Of a DNA stretch of 12,003 bases, positions 1 to 7,765 are shown piece by piece. The translations under genes were made by a program, and so were the position numbers. This DNA comes from an uncultured Succinivibrio sp. (lineage in GTDB: Bacteria > Pseudomonadota > Gammaproteobacteria > Enterobacterales > Succinivibrionaceae). The stretch covers positions 1 to 12,003 of the forward strand of contig CAAGAC010000081.1 in NCBI GenBank assembly GCA_900767695.1. Reading direction: 5' to 3'. The notes below the pieces were generated by a model, which ran no database searches, had not been told where the DNA came from, and saw only the letters and a list, made by a program, of their open reading frames with translations. The stretch's first letter is position 1; each line of letters starts with the position of its first letter.

Positions 1-1
1 C

Positions 2-28
2 CAGTCCGCCGGGGCGACCGGAGCCTGA
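2..28 (+). CDS. Possible last codons of an upstream plus-strand gene
   Basis: One plus-strand frame is open from base 2 and ends with TGA at 26-28, giving the residues QSAGATGA. It is followed 20 bases later by a hairpin terminator that also works in the plus direction. This fits the end of a gene that begins outside the window, convergent with the phosphate transporter gene. Eight codons are far too few to identify a product, and an open stretch this short occurs by chance. The only real support is the terminator placement. Confidence 0.2.
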   Translation, partial: QSAGATGA

Positions 29-48
29 GAAGAGATCACTGCCTATTA

Positions 49-72
49 AAAGGGCCGCTTGCGCGGCCCTTT
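49..72. terminator. Intrinsic terminator, probably bidirectional, ending the transporter block
   Basis: The core stem is GGGCCGC (52-58) paired with GCGGCCC (63-69) around a TTGC loop. It is extended by three A-T pairs (49-51 with 70-72), giving about 10 base pairs. Read on the minus strand, the G+C stem is followed by TTTTAATAG, a usable U-tract about 60 bases after the transporter stop codon. Read on the plus strand it is followed by TTTGCTTTC, so it could also serve a gene entering from the left. Confidence 0.8.
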
Positions 73-128
73 GCTTTCACTGCAAGGCGCGGCTCTGGCC
101 GCGCATCGCCTCAATCCTTCCTTCCGCC

Positions 129-2720
129 TCAGCGGTCCTTCTTTAAGAACGAGGGCCTTGGCAGCTTCACCGGGGTGAGCGGCTCGCCGGGCACCTCGGG
201 CTCGAACGGATCGGGCTCCTGCGCCTGGGCGCTGGGAGAGAGGCCCTGGGTGAGGCGGTCTGCAAGAGCAGTTCCCTGAGCATCGCCCTTGGGCCTTGGC
301 TGCGGTCCTGCCTGGATGCCAGGCTGGGGCATCGCGCCCTGGGCCCCGGGATGCGCCATGGCGGAGGTGCCGGCGCTGGCAATGGCCGCGGTGTCGTCAT
401 CGTCGTCGTCGCTTATGCTGAAGCCGCCCATGCCGCCCTCGCCGTCGACCGGGGTCATCACGCAGTTTCCGGCGACCAGCTCGGAGAGGGCGCGCTCCTG
501 CATGCTCACGGCGCTGTAGCGGGCGGCAAGCTCGCGCAGCTCCTGGAGGAAGGTGAGGTACATCTCGGAGGAGTGCATCGAGACGCGCTCGCGACCGATG
601 ATCGACACCAGCGCCATCTGGCAGCGGTCGATGCTGCGGTTGAACTTGCGCGTGCGCTTGGCAAGCGCCTCGACGTTCCTGGCGCTGGGGTCGAGCCCCA
701 CGGCGTGGACGTCGGCGCCTATCTTGTCGAGGCGATCCAGGAGATCCTCAAGCGAGGCCCTCATGTCGCCCCCGAAGATGGTGTGGCGGTTGGCCACGTG
801 GTTGACCGCCTGATCGCAGGCGTAGCGCACCGACTTGGCCGCCTCGCGCATGTTCGAGAAGACGAGGTAGAAGAAGAACTTCGCGTCGACCGTGCTCGTG
901 TCCTTCTTCTGGCGGGAGAACGAGGTGCCGTAGGTGTCGAGAGCCAGCGAGTAGTAGATCCCGCGGTTCTCCGAGATTGCCTCCTGGATGTTCGATGCCT
1001 TGTTGCGCGCGCGCCTTAGCTGGAACTCGTTGTCGTCGAAGAAGGCGCTGAAGGTGCGGCGCACGGTCTCGGCCTCCTGGTCGAAGTAGCGCGGCACCGC
1101 GCGGCAGACGGCCTGGAGTATGCCCTCGTCGTTCTGGGACTTGAGGAGCGTCGCCGCGGCGTCCTGCTTGCTCCTGCGGATGAAGTTCGTGTAGATGATG
1201 ACCGCGAACACGCAGGGGATCAGCACGAAGATGCTCACGCCCTGGCAGAGGAAGTTTACAGAGCAGATCACGCAGGCGAACGTGAAGGCGCAGAGGCCGG
1301 TGAGGAACCAGCCTGCTATGACCGTGATGACTCCGGAGATGCGGAAGACCGCGCTCTCGCGGTCCCAGGCGCCGTCGGCAAACGAGGAGCCCATTGCCAC
1401 CATGAAGGTCACGTAGGTGGTCGAGAGGGGGAGCTTCATCGAGGTCGCCATCGAGATGAGGGCCGAGGCGACCACGAGGTTCACGCTGGCGCGCACGTAG
1501 TCAAACGGCATCGGAAGCTCGCCCTTGCGCACCGGGGCGCGGCGGTAGCGCGAGGCGATGGCGCGCACCATCGCCGACGGGGTGAGCCCGTAGACCGCGC
1601 GCGAGACGCCAAGCCCCATCCTGGTGATGATGCGCCCGAGGGTCGAGGCGCCGAACTGCTCGTGCTGGCCCGAGGAGCTTGACGAGAGGTTCACGGTGGT
1701 CTGGACCACGTGGCGGGCCTTCTTGGAGACGAAGAGGGTCACGCACATCACAAGGCCGGCCGCGCACAGCCATCCGGTGTCGGCGCGGCTTGGATAGTTG
1801 AGCGCGTCCATGAGCAGCTCGGCCGGCGAGTCTCCCGAGACGAGCCAGATCTTGAAGCTGTCGAGGGCGGCAAGCGGCACGCCGACGAAGTTCACGAGAT
1901 CGTTGCCTGCAAAGGAGAAGGCGAGGGCGAAGGTGCCAGAGAGCACGATGAGCCTGAAGATGTTAAGCCCGGCCAAAGCCATCACCTGGCCTATGGCGAA
2001 CGCCGCGCCGAACACGCCCCACATGATCTCGGCGATGTGGCCGTCCATCCAGTCGAGCCACTCCTGCCTCATGAAGGAGGCGCCGTGGGCGCCCTTGATG
2101 ATGAGGAAGTAGCCGATCGCCGCAAGCGAGGCGCCGGTGAAGATGCCGCCGAGCCACTTGACGGTGCGCCCGAAGCGGAAGGTGAAGAGCAGGCGGCAGA
2201 AGAACTGGATAATCATGCCCGCGATGAAGGCGATGACGACCGAGAGCAGGATCCCCGAGACGATGGCCGCGGTCTTGTCGAGCTTGATGTACTCGAAGAT
2301 CCCGGCAAGGCTCTGCCCGCCGGCGTGGACCTTGAGCGCCGCGGCGCAGACCGAGGCTCCCAGGAGCTCGAAGATTATCGACACCGTGGTCGAGGTCGGC
2401 AGGCCGAAGGAGTTGAAGATGTTCAGGAGCAGCACGTCGCTTATCATCACCGACGCGAAGATGATCATCATCTCCTTGAAGGTGAACATCTCGGGGTAGA
2501 ACATCCCCTTGCGCGCGATCTCCATCATGCCCGAGGAGGACGAGGCGCCGATGAGCACTCCAAGCGACGCGATGAGGATAATCACCCCCATCGGGGCGAT
2601 GCGCGTGCCCACGGCTGAATTGAGGAAGTTGGCGGCGTCGTTGCTGACGCCAACGAAGAGATCCAGTGTGGAGAGCAGGAGGAGCATCACCACCAGGATG
2701 AGGAAGACAGTCTCGGCCAT
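129..2720 (-). CDS. pit: PiT-family inorganic phosphate transporter with PhoU-like C-terminal region
   Basis: This 863-residue membrane protein should carry inorganic phosphate across the inner membrane. Both PiT half-signatures are present: GVSNDAANF (residues 24-32) and AGNDLVNFVGVPLA (271-284). Each half also has an STT-containing loop (GLPTSTT at 106-112, KLPLSTT at 429-435). Membrane segments fill roughly 1-335 and 405-515, separated by a Ser/Arg-rich loop at about 340-405. Residues about 520-750 are soluble, charged and helical, resembling the PhoU-like domains fused to some long PiT proteins. Residues about 755-863 form a low-complexity tail with six consecutive Asp (771-776) and many Pro, Gly and Gln. 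E. coli PitA is about 500 residues, so this is a long form. I chose the ATG at 2720; an in-frame TTG at 2741 would add seven residues but lies inside an inverted repeat. It follows the xpaC-family gene by 114 bases. The PhoU-like call is inference from composition and length. Confidence 0.9.
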   Translation of the reverse strand: MAETVFLILVVMLLLLSTLDLFVGVSNDAANFLNSAVGTRIAPMGVIILIASLGVLIGASSSSGMMEIARKGMFYPEMFTFKEMMIIFASVMISDVLLLNIFNSFGLPTSTTVSIIFELLGASVCAAALKVHAGGQSLAGIFEYIKLDKTAAIVSGILLSVVIAFIAGMIIQFFCRLLFTFRFGRTVKWLGGIFTGASLAAIGYFLIIKGAHGASFMRQEWLDWMDGHIAEIMWGVFGAAFAIGQVMALAGLNIFRLIVLSGTFALAFSFAGNDLVNFVGVPLAALDSFKIWLVSGDSPAELLMDALNYPSRADTGWLCAAGLVMCVTLFVSKKARHVVQTTVNLSSSSSGQHEQFGASTLGRIITRMGLGVSRAVYGLTPSAMVRAIASRYRRAPVRKGELPMPFDYVRASVNLVVASALISMATSMKLPLSTTYVTFMVAMGSSFADGAWDRESAVFRISGVITVIAGWFLTGLCAFTFACVICSVNFLCQGVSIFVLIPCVFAVIIYTNFIRRSKQDAAATLLKSQNDEGILQAVCRAVPRYFDQEAETVRRTFSAFFDDNEFQLRRARNKASNIQEAISENRGIYYSLALDTYGTSFSRQKKDTSTVDAKFFFYLVFSNMREAAKSVRYACDQAVNHVANRHTIFGGDMRASLEDLLDRLDKIGADVHAVGLDPSARNVEALAKRTRKFNRSIDRCQMALVSIIGRERVSMHSSEMYLTFLQELRELAARYSAVSMQERALSELVAGNCVMTPVDGEGGMGGFSISDDDDDDTAAIASAGTSAMAHPGAQGAMPQPGIQAGPQPRPKGDAQGTALADRLTQGLSPSAQAQEPDPFEPEVPGEPLTPVKLPRPSFLKKDR

Positions 2721-2727
2721 CGCGTGT

Positions 2728-2746
2728 CCCGTTTCAAGCAAACGGG
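2728..2746 (-). repeat. Inverted repeat at the transporter translation start
   Basis: A perfect 7-bp inverted repeat, CCCGTTT (2728-2734) and AAACGGG (2740-2746), surrounds a 5-base spacer. It sits 7 bases upstream of the chosen ATG at 2720. In minus-strand RNA the second arm ends in CGGG, which is part of the only Shine-Dalgarno-like stretch (CGGGA) before the ATG. The hairpin could therefore mask ribosome binding, or the DNA repeat could be an operator. No known box is recognised. Confidence 0.5.
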
Positions 2747-2834
2747 ATCATTTTACAATGCCTTAACCTGCGCTTTACTTGTATTTAACCCTGCACCAGG
2801 GCGCAGCCTCATTCTGCGTGCGCCCGATCACGCC

Positions 2835-4106
2835 TCAGTGCCCGTTCATCCTCATGAACTCGTCAAAGGCCTTGAGCGAGGCCTCGAACTGCTCCCGCCC
2901 GGCATCCTGCATCGAGGAGAGCTCGTCCTCGAAGGCCTTGGCCATGCGCGAGAGCACCGCGCGCGCCCGCTGCACGGCGGCGAAGTCCGCGTCGGTGCGA
3001 TCGGGGCTTGAGACGAGCTTCCTGTAGTCGCCGACGATGCTGGAGGCGGCCTTGAGGTAGCGCCTTAGAAACGAGGGCGCGTCGCCCTCGCCCGCGCCAT
3101 GGCGCAGCGCGCCTATCATGCGCGCGGCGCTTGAGGCCATGGCGTCCACGCTCTCCCTTGCGATGTCGTCAAGGCCCGCTGAGGCGCGAACGAGGTCTGA
3201 TGCCAGGGCGTCTAGATCTGCGTAGGGGTCGCTCCCCTGCCCTGCCTTATCCTCGCCGCCGGAGCTACCCGACGCGGCGTCGGCGGCCTGCCTGAGATCG
3301 GCTGCGGCCCTGGCAAGCTGGGCGTTGGCCTGGCCTGCGGCTATCTTGAGCTCAAGATCGTTTCTGAAGGTCCCGCGCGGGCCGGTGACGCCGGTTGCCA
3401 CGGTGTCGAGCGCGAAGTAGAGCTTGGGCAGCGCGTCGAGCGGAGGCTTGGAGGTGTCGTCCTCGCCGCTTGCCCTGACGTAGCTTGCAAGCGCCTGGTT
3501 GAAGGTCGGCAGGGTCTGCCTCACCTCCCTTGGGATCCTGGGATCGCCCTCGAAGGCGGTCATGGCATCCGAGAGCTTCTTGAGGTTGTCGCGGCGCGCC
3601 TTTTTGCCGTCCAGCTTGAGCGCTACCCAGAGCGCGCCGCAGCCTGCGGCGAGCAGCGGGACGAAGGGCGCCCAGGCGTGCGTGCCGGCAAGCTGCTCTG
3701 GCAGCGCGCCCTTGGTGACGAGGAAGCCAAAGCCGATGCCGAGGATTGCGCTCCACTCCCAGGCATAGCGCCTGCGGTAGAAGACGCGCCGCAGCGCCCA
3801 GGCGAGGATCCCGCCTGTAAAGAGCGCGGCCCCGGCGGTGAGCCCGAGCGCGGCGGTCACGGCAGCCTCGATTAGCCCGAACGCCAGCGGCACTACGAAC
3901 ATCGGGCGCCTGCAGCCCTCGTGCGCGACCGGAATGAGGAGCATGAGCGCGAGGTACCACCAGATCCACTCCCGGTAGTCGGCGCCGCCTGGATAGAAGG
4001 CGGTGCAGATCACCGACGAGGCGATGAAGAATCCGACGTGGCTGAAGACGCGCCTGACTCCGGCCCCGAGCCTCTGGAAGAAGCCCTCGATGCCGCCGCC
4101 GGTCAC
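2835..4106 (-). CDS. xpaC: XpaC-family membrane protein, TelA partner
   Basis: The 423-residue protein has about four or five hydrophobic segments in its first part (roughly 22-38, 48-61, 69-105, 117-131, 146-164). A long, mostly helical cytoplasmic region follows. Residues about 345-423 have the pattern of the XpaC family, annotated as 5-bromo-4-chloroindolyl phosphate hydrolysis protein: FLRRYLKAA, then a run of helices ending in AFEDELSSM and FDEFMRMNGH. Family members usually stand beside a telA gene, as here. The start is GTG at 4106, overlapping the telA TGA as GTGA, which indicates translational coupling. AAGGA about 11 bases upstream is a modest ribosome site. A low-complexity Gly/Ser/Ala linker lies at about 275-295. 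The biochemical role of the family is not established, and the family name comes from a dye-hydrolysis phenotype. The N-terminal membrane part is longer than I expect for Bacillus XpaC. Confidence 0.82.
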   Translation of the reverse strand: MTGGGIEGFFQRLGAGVRRVFSHVGFFIASSVICTAFYPGGADYREWIWWYLALMLLIPVAHEGCRRPMFVVPLAFGLIEAAVTAALGLTAGAALFTGGILAWALRRVFYRRRYAWEWSAILGIGFGFLVTKGALPEQLAGTHAWAPFVPLLAAGCGALWVALKLDGKKARRDNLKKLSDAMTAFEGDPRIPREVRQTLPTFNQALASYVRASGEDDTSKPPLDALPKLYFALDTVATGVTGPRGTFRNDLELKIAAGQANAQLARAAADLRQAADAASGSSGGEDKAGQGSDPYADLDALASDLVRASAGLDDIARESVDAMASSAARMIGALRHGAGEGDAPSFLRRYLKAASSIVGDYRKLVSSPDRTDADFAAVQRARAVLSRMAKAFEDELSSMQDAGREQFEASLKAFDEFMRMNGH

Positions 4107-5269
4107 TTGGAGCTGTCCTTGCCGGCGCCATAGGCGCCGTTCCTGCCTTCAGCCTGCGAGATGGCCTGCTCGCGGCTGCGGACGGCCAGATCGGTGAGCC
4201 TTGATTTGAGATCGCTCTCCATCGCGGCTATCTCGGCCTCGGCCTTGACGCGCTTCTCGTGGCCCTCGGCGGCGATGGCGAGGGTCTCCTCGATGGAGGA
4301 GATGAGCTTGCCCTGCACCTCGCGCAGCGTCTCGACGTCCACGAGCGCGCGCTCGGACTCGCGGGCGGTGGCCACGGTCGAGTCGTGGAGCATTTCGGCG
4401 TTCTTCTTCAAAAGCGCGTTGGTGGTGTCGGCAACGTCCTTCTGAAGCTGCGCGGCGGCAGTCTGGCCCTTCAAGGAGAGCGCGAGCACGAGCTGGTTCT
4501 TCCACACCGGGATGGTGGTGAGGATGGAGGTCTGGATCTTATCTGCAAGCACGCGGTCGTTGTTCTGGATGAGCCTTATCTGCGGCGCGGTCTGGATGGC
4601 GATGGTGCGCGAGAGCGCGAGATCGTGGAGGCGGCGCTCGAAGCGATTGAGCGTCTCTGCAAAGTCCCTCACCGCCTGCGCGTCGAAGCTGTCCCCAGTC
4701 TGTTTTGCCTTCTCCTCGAGGTTCTTCAAGTCCTCGTTGCGGGCGCGCTCAAGCTCGGCCTTGCCCGCCTGGATGTAGGCGGTGAGATCCTGGTAGAACT
4801 CGCCATTGCGCGCGTAGAGCTGCTCCAGGACCTCGATGTCCTTTAGAAGCGAGAGCTGGGAGTCCTCGAGCTTCTCCTTGATCTTTCCGATCTCCTCGGA
4901 GACGGTGGAGAACCTGGACATCACGGCCTGGGTGCGGTCAAAGAGCCTGCCGATGAGCGGAAGCGAGGCCAGGGCCGATGGCTTCTCGGCGATCGCGCTT
5001 ACATTGACCCCGCGCACCTTGCCCAGGAGCGTCGAGAGCTCTCCCCCGACCTCGCCAGAGTCCCTGACCTTGACGCGGCTCAGGATGGAGTCTGCGAACT
5101 TGGCGATGGCGTCCATCGACTTGGAGCCGTAGCTCAGCGTGAGCGAGGGATCCTTGAAGTTGATCTCGGAGGCCGCCTTCTCAAGCTTCGCCTTGTCCGC
5201 AGCTTCCTCAGCGCCCTGCTGCCCTGCCTTCTCAAGCTGCCCGCCCTGCGCGGGATCGAGTTCTGCCAT
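4103..5269 (-). CDS. telA: TelA-family toxic anion resistance protein
   Basis: This soluble 388-residue protein belongs to the TelA/KlaA family, known for tellurite and other toxic anion resistance phenotypes. The mechanism is not established. The diagnostic segment is at about 228-262, containing APQIRLIQNNDRVLADKIQ followed by IPVWKNQL. The rest is nearly all helical and rich in Glu, Lys and Ala, with likely coiled coils at about 120-220 and 300-375. The first 40 residues are low complexity (Gln/Gly/Ala). The length matches the family. The start is ATG at 5269, with AGAGGA at 5277-5282 (minus strand) seven bases upstream. It is the first gene of a minus-strand block with the xpaC-family and PiT genes. 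A strong terminator upstream separates it from the thr operon, so it needs its own promoter. Confidence 0.93.
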   Translation of the reverse strand: MAELDPAQGGQLEKAGQQGAEEAADKAKLEKAASEINFKDPSLTLSYGSKSMDAIAKFADSILSRVKVRDSGEVGGELSTLLGKVRGVNVSAIAEKPSALASLPLIGRLFDRTQAVMSRFSTVSEEIGKIKEKLEDSQLSLLKDIEVLEQLYARNGEFYQDLTAYIQAGKAELERARNEDLKNLEEKAKQTGDSFDAQAVRDFAETLNRFERRLHDLALSRTIAIQTAPQIRLIQNNDRVLADKIQTSILTTIPVWKNQLVLALSLKGQTAAAQLQKDVADTTNALLKKNAEMLHDSTVATARESERALVDVETLREVQGKLISSIEETLAIAAEGHEKRVKAEAEIAAMESDLKSRLTDLAVRSREQAISQAEGRNGAYGAGKDSSK

Positions 5270-5288
5270 TGTGCTGTCCTCTGTAAAG

Positions 5289-5326
5289 CGGGCTGAAGCC
5301 CGGCCATGGCGGGCACCTTGCCCGCC
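5289..5326 (-). repeat. Two adjacent hairpins in the telA leader
   Basis: Two inverted repeats lie between the likely promoter area and the telA ribosome site. The first has arms GGCGGGCA (5308-5315) and TGCCCGCC (5319-5326) with a 3-base loop. The second has arms CGGGCT (5289-5294) and AGCCCG (5297-5302) with almost no loop. Neither is followed by a U-tract in the minus direction, so they are not ordinary terminators. They may shape the 5' untranslated RNA or act as protein sites. Confidence 0.45.
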
Positions 5327-5342
5327 TCAAGCTACAGTGATT

Positions 5343-5348
5343 TTAAAA
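5343..5348 (-). promoter_or_regulatory. Weak candidate -10 element for the telA block
   Basis: On the minus strand the sequence GTTTTAAAATCAC lies about 75 bases before the telA start, in otherwise G+C-rich DNA, and contains a TAAAAT-like -10. No good -35 element is visible about 17 bases upstream of it. It is offered because the thr terminator at 5411-5444 implies a new promoter between 5270 and 5410, and this is the only A+T-rich patch there. Confidence 0.3.
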
Positions 5349-5410
5349 CGCCTGCCGCCGCCACTGCCACCGCGCGTGGGCGCGTTGTGACCTTGGCGCG
5401 GAATGATTGC

Positions 5411-5444
5411 AAAAAATCCCGCCCCGGAACAGTCCGGGGCGGGA
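5411..5444 (-). terminator. Rho-independent terminator of the thr operon
   Basis: Read on the minus strand, an 11-bp perfect stem (CCCGCCCCGGA with TCCGGGGCGGG, 5418-5428 and 5433-5443) closes a 4-base loop. It is followed directly by ATTTTTT. One further A-T pair (5417 with 5444) extends the stem. It lies 47 bases after the thrC stop codon. In the plus direction the hairpin is followed only by ACTTTC, so it mainly serves the minus strand. Confidence 0.95.
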
Positions 5445-5491
5445 CTTTCAAGCCTCGTCCTGATCATGCAGGAGAGGCTGCCAGAAACGCG

Positions 5492-6781
5492 TCAGAGCTT
5501 CAGGGTCCTGAGCACGTAGGCCTTGAGAGTGTCGTAATCGGGCTTCATCTCGTACTTGTCGCACTCGCGGCCTATGACCTCCTGAAGGGCCCAGGGCAGC
5601 GGAATGCGGGTGCCGAGGATGCGCTCGACATCGCCGCGGAACTTCGCAGGATGCGCGGTGCCAAGGAAGATCCCGGCCTCGCCGGGCTTGAGCGACGCCT
5701 TGAGCACGGCAAGCGCGATGGCCGCGTGCGGCTCGGCGATGTAGCCGGTCTTCTGGTACACCTCGCGCATCGACTGCTCGGTCTGCTCGTCGCTAAGCGA
5801 GCCGCACGCGAAGTCACTGAGGCTCCAGCCTTCCATCTTCACGAGAGCCTCGGTGCGCGGCCAGTTGTTGGGCCTTGAGATGTCCATGGCGTTTGAGAGG
5901 GTCTGGATGGTCGGGTGCGGATCCCACTTGCCGCTCTTTAGATAGCGCGGCACGGTGTCGTTGGCGTTGCAGGCGATGGCGAAGCGGCACTTGAGCCCCA
6001 GGGCCTTGGCAATGAGGCCTGCGGTGATGTCACCGAAGTTGCCGCAGGGCACCGAGAAGAGCACGCTTTGGCGTCTCTCCTTTGGCAGCTGCGCCACGGC
6101 CTCGAAGTAGTAGGTGACCTGCGCGAGGAGCCTTGCGATGTTGATGGAGTTGGCGCTGTTGAGTCCGATCCTTTCGCGGAAGTCCTGATCGTCGAAGGCG
6201 CGCTTGACAAGGTCCTGGCACTGGTCGAAGTTCGAGTCGACCTCGATGGCGTGGACGTTGCCGCCCAGGGTGGCGATGAGCTTCTCCTGGAGCGGGGTGA
6301 TCTTCCCCTTGGGGTACATCACCACGACGTCGATGCCCTCCTGGCCGTGGAAGGCGCCCGCGACCGCGGCGCCGGTGTCGCCGGAGGTCGCGGTGAGGAT
6401 GGTGAGGTGGCGCCCGTTGCGGACTGCCGAGAGCACGCGCGCCAGGAACCTCGCGCCGAAGTCCTTGAAGGCAAGAGTCGGCCCGCGGAAGAGCTGGAGG
6501 CACCAGCAGTCCTGCTCGGCCTCGACGAGCGGGGCCGGGAAGTTGAAGGCGTCCTCGACGATCGCCTCAAGCTCGGGCAGCTCGTCGTTCCCGATGAGGT
6601 GGCGGAGGATCTTCTGGGAGCGCGGCACCAGGGGCAGCGCGAGCAGCTCCTCTATCTCCTTCTCAGAGAAGGGCTCGATGCGGTCGGGGAAGAACAGGCC
6701 CTGGCCGCGGCCGATGCCGCGGAGCACGGCCTCTGTGAAGTTTACGGATTCGGAGTGGTCCTTGAGGTTGAACAGCTGCAT
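5492..6781 (-). CDS. thrC: Threonine synthase
   Basis: ThrC converts O-phosphohomoserine to threonine with release of phosphate, using pyridoxal phosphate. It is the last step of the pathway encoded by this operon. The 429-residue length matches E. coli ThrC (428). The N-terminus MQLFNLKDH resembles the enteric MKLYNLKDH. The PLP lysine is in GPTLAFKDFGARF (Lys106). Other conserved blocks are TATSGDTGAAVA (about 130-141), the phosphate-binding loop PCGNFGD (245-251), LNSANSINIARLLAQ (207-221) and LGTAHPAKF (373-381). The start ATG at 6781 follows the thrB stop by two bases, and AAGGA within the end of thrB provides a ribosome site six bases before it. This arrangement implies coupled translation. 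A strong terminator follows the gene. No defects are seen. Confidence 0.98.
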   Translation of the reverse strand: MQLFNLKDHSESVNFTEAVLRGIGRGQGLFFPDRIEPFSEKEIEELLALPLVPRSQKILRHLIGNDELPELEAIVEDAFNFPAPLVEAEQDCWCLQLFRGPTLAFKDFGARFLARVLSAVRNGRHLTILTATSGDTGAAVAGAFHGQEGIDVVVMYPKGKITPLQEKLIATLGGNVHAIEVDSNFDQCQDLVKRAFDDQDFRERIGLNSANSINIARLLAQVTYYFEAVAQLPKERRQSVLFSVPCGNFGDITAGLIAKALGLKCRFAIACNANDTVPRYLKSGKWDPHPTIQTLSNAMDISRPNNWPRTEALVKMEGWSLSDFACGSLSDEQTEQSMREVYQKTGYIAEPHAAIALAVLKASLKPGEAGIFLGTAHPAKFRGDVERILGTRIPLPWALQEVIGRECDKYEMKPDYDTLKAYVLRTLKL

Positions 6782-6783
6782 AT

Positions 6784-7749
6784 TCAGTCCTTGATCCTTT
6801 CAGCGTAGGCGCCGCGCTCGGGGATGCGGCAGATGTGGCAGAAGCCGTCTTCGTTGGCGATGAAGTTCTTTTCAAGCCAGGCCTTGATCTCGTCTGCCGC
6901 CTTGAGGTCCCTCACGACCGAGAAGATGGACGAGCCCGATCCCGAGATGCCGGTTGCAAGCGCGCCCTGCGACTTGGCAAAATCACGCGCCTTGGCAAGC
7001 CCCGGGATGAGCTTCTCGCGGTAGGGCTCTGCGATGACGTCGACTAGGCACGAGGCGGCAAGCGCCCCGTCGCCAGTCTCACAGGCGCAGACGAACGCCG
7101 CCAGCCGGCGCCCGAAGTCGATCACGGTCTTGCGCGGGTAGGCCTCGGGGAGGATCCTGCGCGCGGCGTTGGTCGAGACCTTGATGCCGGGGAAGCAGGA
7201 GACGATGTACCAGTCCTTGAAGGAAGGCAGGGTCTTCGAGATCACGCCGTTCTCGCCGACGATGAGCTGCAGTCCCCCGAGGAAGCTCGGGGCGGCGTTG
7301 TCGTAGTGGATGGAGCCTGAGATCTTGCCCTCGAGCCTGCCCATCATCACGAGCAGATCGCGGTCTGAGAAGCGACCACCGTTGACGGCATCGAGCGCGA
7401 CTATCGAGGCGACCGCCGACGATGCCGAGGAGCCCAGGCCCGAGCACACCGGCAGGTTCTTGCGCAGCGTCATCCTGACGCCGCAGGGCTCGAAGCCTGC
7501 CTTTCTAGCCTCCTCGCAGTAGAGGAGGTAGCCGTCGTAGATGATGTTCTTCTTCGGGTCCTCGGGCAGAACGCGCGCGAACGGGCCTTCCTGGCCTATC
7601 TCGCAGACGCCCTGATCCGCCTTCTCGATGAAGATCTCGTCGCCGAGTATGGAGCCGTCTATTGGCTCCAGCGCGGCCCCGACCAGATCGAAGCCCACCG
7701 AGAGGTTGGCCGCGGAGGCCGGCGCGAACGCCCTGTATTTTTCCGTCAT
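6784..7749 (-). CDS. thrB: Homoserine kinase
   Basis: ThrB phosphorylates homoserine with ATP to give O-phosphohomoserine, the substrate of the next gene's product. It is a GHMP-family kinase. The ATP-binding glycine/serine loop LPVCSGLGSSASS lies near residue 100-110. The substrate region contains GKISGSIHYDNAAPSFLGG (about 142-160), and the third GHMP motif is GISGSGSSIF (about 267-276). The APASAANLSVGFD start region matches E. coli ThrB closely. I chose the ATG at 7749, giving 321 residues. A TTG at 7755 is in frame but sits only two bases after GGGAGG, whereas the ATG is eight bases after it. The gap after the thrA stop is 16 bases, so the three genes form one operon. No missing motif is seen. 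Confidence 0.98.
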   Translation of the reverse strand: MTEKYRAFAPASAANLSVGFDLVGAALEPIDGSILGDEIFIEKADQGVCEIGQEGPFARVLPEDPKKNIIYDGYLLYCEEARKAGFEPCGVRMTLRKNLPVCSGLGSSASSAVASIVALDAVNGGRFSDRDLLVMMGRLEGKISGSIHYDNAAPSFLGGLQLIVGENGVISKTLPSFKDWYIVSCFPGIKVSTNAARRILPEAYPRKTVIDFGRRLAAFVCACETGDGALAASCLVDVIAEPYREKLIPGLAKARDFAKSQGALATGISGSGSSIFSVVRDLKAADEIKAWLEKNFIANEDGFCHICRIPERGAYAERIKD

Positions 7750-7765
7750 CCTCAATGCCTCCCAA

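Noticed and set aside
1710..2618. Plus-strand open frame of 302 codons
   Set aside because: It lies entirely antisense to the PiT gene. Its Glu/Asp/Arg/His-rich composition is typical of the reverse complement of G+C-rich coding DNA.
2756..2834. Terminator between xpaC and the transporter gene
   Set aside because: The best stem is only CCCT/AGGG with a 5-base loop and a TTAAAT tail, too weak to call.
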